6,509 nt of DNA from Anthropogastromicrobium sp052273485 (GTDB lineage Bacteria > Bacillota > Clostridia > Lachnospirales > Lachnospiraceae): positions 1 to 6,509 of the forward strand of contig DAVZID010000107.1 of NCBI GenBank assembly GCA_052273485.1. The letters are read 5' to 3'. The position numbers and the translations under genes are program-made. Below, piece after piece: positions 6,001-6,509 of the stretch. Position 1 is the first letter of the stretch. Every line of letters begins with the position of its first letter. The notes under the pieces were generated by a model, which made no database searches, was not told where the DNA came from, and saw nothing but the letters and a program-made list of their open reading frames with translations.

Positions 6001-6132
6001 GAAAATTCTGGCATTTATTTTCTATTGCAGTTCGCGGGAAATTTGGAATTTACTCTGTTTTATGCGATGTCGGAATTACAATATTGTCCGGAAGCCCAGT
6101 ACATGTACAACCTGTTCATCCTTCCCATGAAA

Positions 6133-6509
6133 TTAGCAATTTTCTTGTTGCCTTATTACTTCTGATAATATTGAGAGCAGCTTATCAACCTGGATCGGCT
6201 TTGCTATATGACCATTCATCCCGGCTGCAATAGCATCTTGCTTATCTTCTACAAATGCATTTGCTGTCATTGCAATGATTGGTATACATGCCTTGTCCTT
6301 ATCTGGTATATTTCTAATTTCCTGCGTTGCTTTATAACCGTCCATCTTGGGCATCTGGATATCCATGAGTATCAGATCATAAGTTCCTGCCGGCATCTGC
6401 TCTATTTGCTTTACACATTGTATGCCATCCTCTACACGGTCAATAATAATCCCTGTTTCTTCAAGTATTGCAATTGCAATTTCTGCGTTTAGCTCATTAT
6501 CCTCTGCCA
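6133..6509 (-). CDS. Response-regulator receiver domain, probably C-terminus of a hybrid sensor kinase (5' end outside window)
   Basis: The last 124 residues are visible, and the frame is open to the window edge. They form almost a whole receiver domain: the acidic pair in AEDNELNAEIA (Glu2, Asp3 of the fragment), phospho-acceptor Asp49 in LILMDIQMPKMDG, Thr81 in IIAMTANAF, and Lys103 in GHIAKPI. The protein ends about 20 residues after the Lys, with no DNA-binding output domain. EDNELNAEIA and MTANAFVEDKQDAIAAGMNGHIAKPI are the wording usual for receivers fused to the C-terminus of hybrid histidine kinases, so the missing upstream part probably holds sensor and kinase domains. A standalone CheY-like protein is possible but less likely. 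The ATG at 6396 is internal to the domain and is not a start. No convincing terminator follows; a weak AT-only stem (6000-6023) is the only candidate. Confidence 0.88.
   Translation of the reverse strand, partial: AEDNELNAEIAIAILEETGIIIDRVEDGIQCVKQIEQMPAGTYDLILMDIQMPKMDGYKATQEIRNIPDKDKACIPIIAMTANAFVEDKQDAIAAGMNGHIAKPIQVDKLLSILSEVIRQQENC

Noticed and set aside
3954..6130. Plus-strand open frames opposite the peptidase gene and its leader
   Set aside because: They are antisense shadows of a gene with strong family motifs, with no start signals.
1..6509. CRISPR array, insertion sequence or riboswitch
   Set aside because: I see no spaced short repeats, transposase or terminal inverted repeats, and no leader with a recognisable riboswitch core.

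Overview
The window looks like a piece of a low-to-moderate GC Clostridia chromosome, most likely Lachnospiraceae. The reasons are AGGAGG-type ribosome sites, AT-rich intergenic DNA, tRNA genes without encoded CCA, an M16C insulinase-type peptidase of the clostridial kind, and an ECF sigma factor paired with a LytR-CpsA-Psr (LCP) membrane protein. The genus assignment is inference; no rRNA or species marker is present. Every gene I can support lies on the minus strand, so transcription runs from high to low coordinates.

In transcription order: (1) 6509-6133 is the 3' end of a gene cut by the window edge. It encodes a response-regulator receiver domain, probably the C-terminal domain of a hybrid sensor kinase. 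(2) A 290-nt spacer carries a good sigma-A promoter. (3) 5842-2945 encodes a 965-residue zinc peptidase of the M16C/presequence-protease family. It starts at GTG and ends in a strong terminator. (4) A sigma-A promoter behind phased A-tracts drives a three-gene tRNA cluster, Glu(CUC)-Pro(CGG)-Glu(CUC). The two Glu genes are identical, and two tandem intrinsic terminators follow. (5) 2265-663 holds a two-gene unit: an ECF-like sigma factor, then after 28 nt a single-pass membrane protein with an extracytoplasmic LCP domain and a short N-terminus resembling a clostridial anti-sigma factor. (6) After an 87-nt gap with a long imperfect palindrome, an exported ComEC-like metallo-beta-lactamase-fold protein starts at 575 and runs off the window.

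Most of this is housekeeping or ordinary accessory content. The part most worth a second look is the sigma/LCP pair, where the LCP domain may be the sensory or anti-sigma partner of the sigma factor, followed by the exported hydrolase in the same direction. I found no CRISPR array, insertion sequence, phage gene or toxin-antitoxin pair, and no evidence for a wholly new system.
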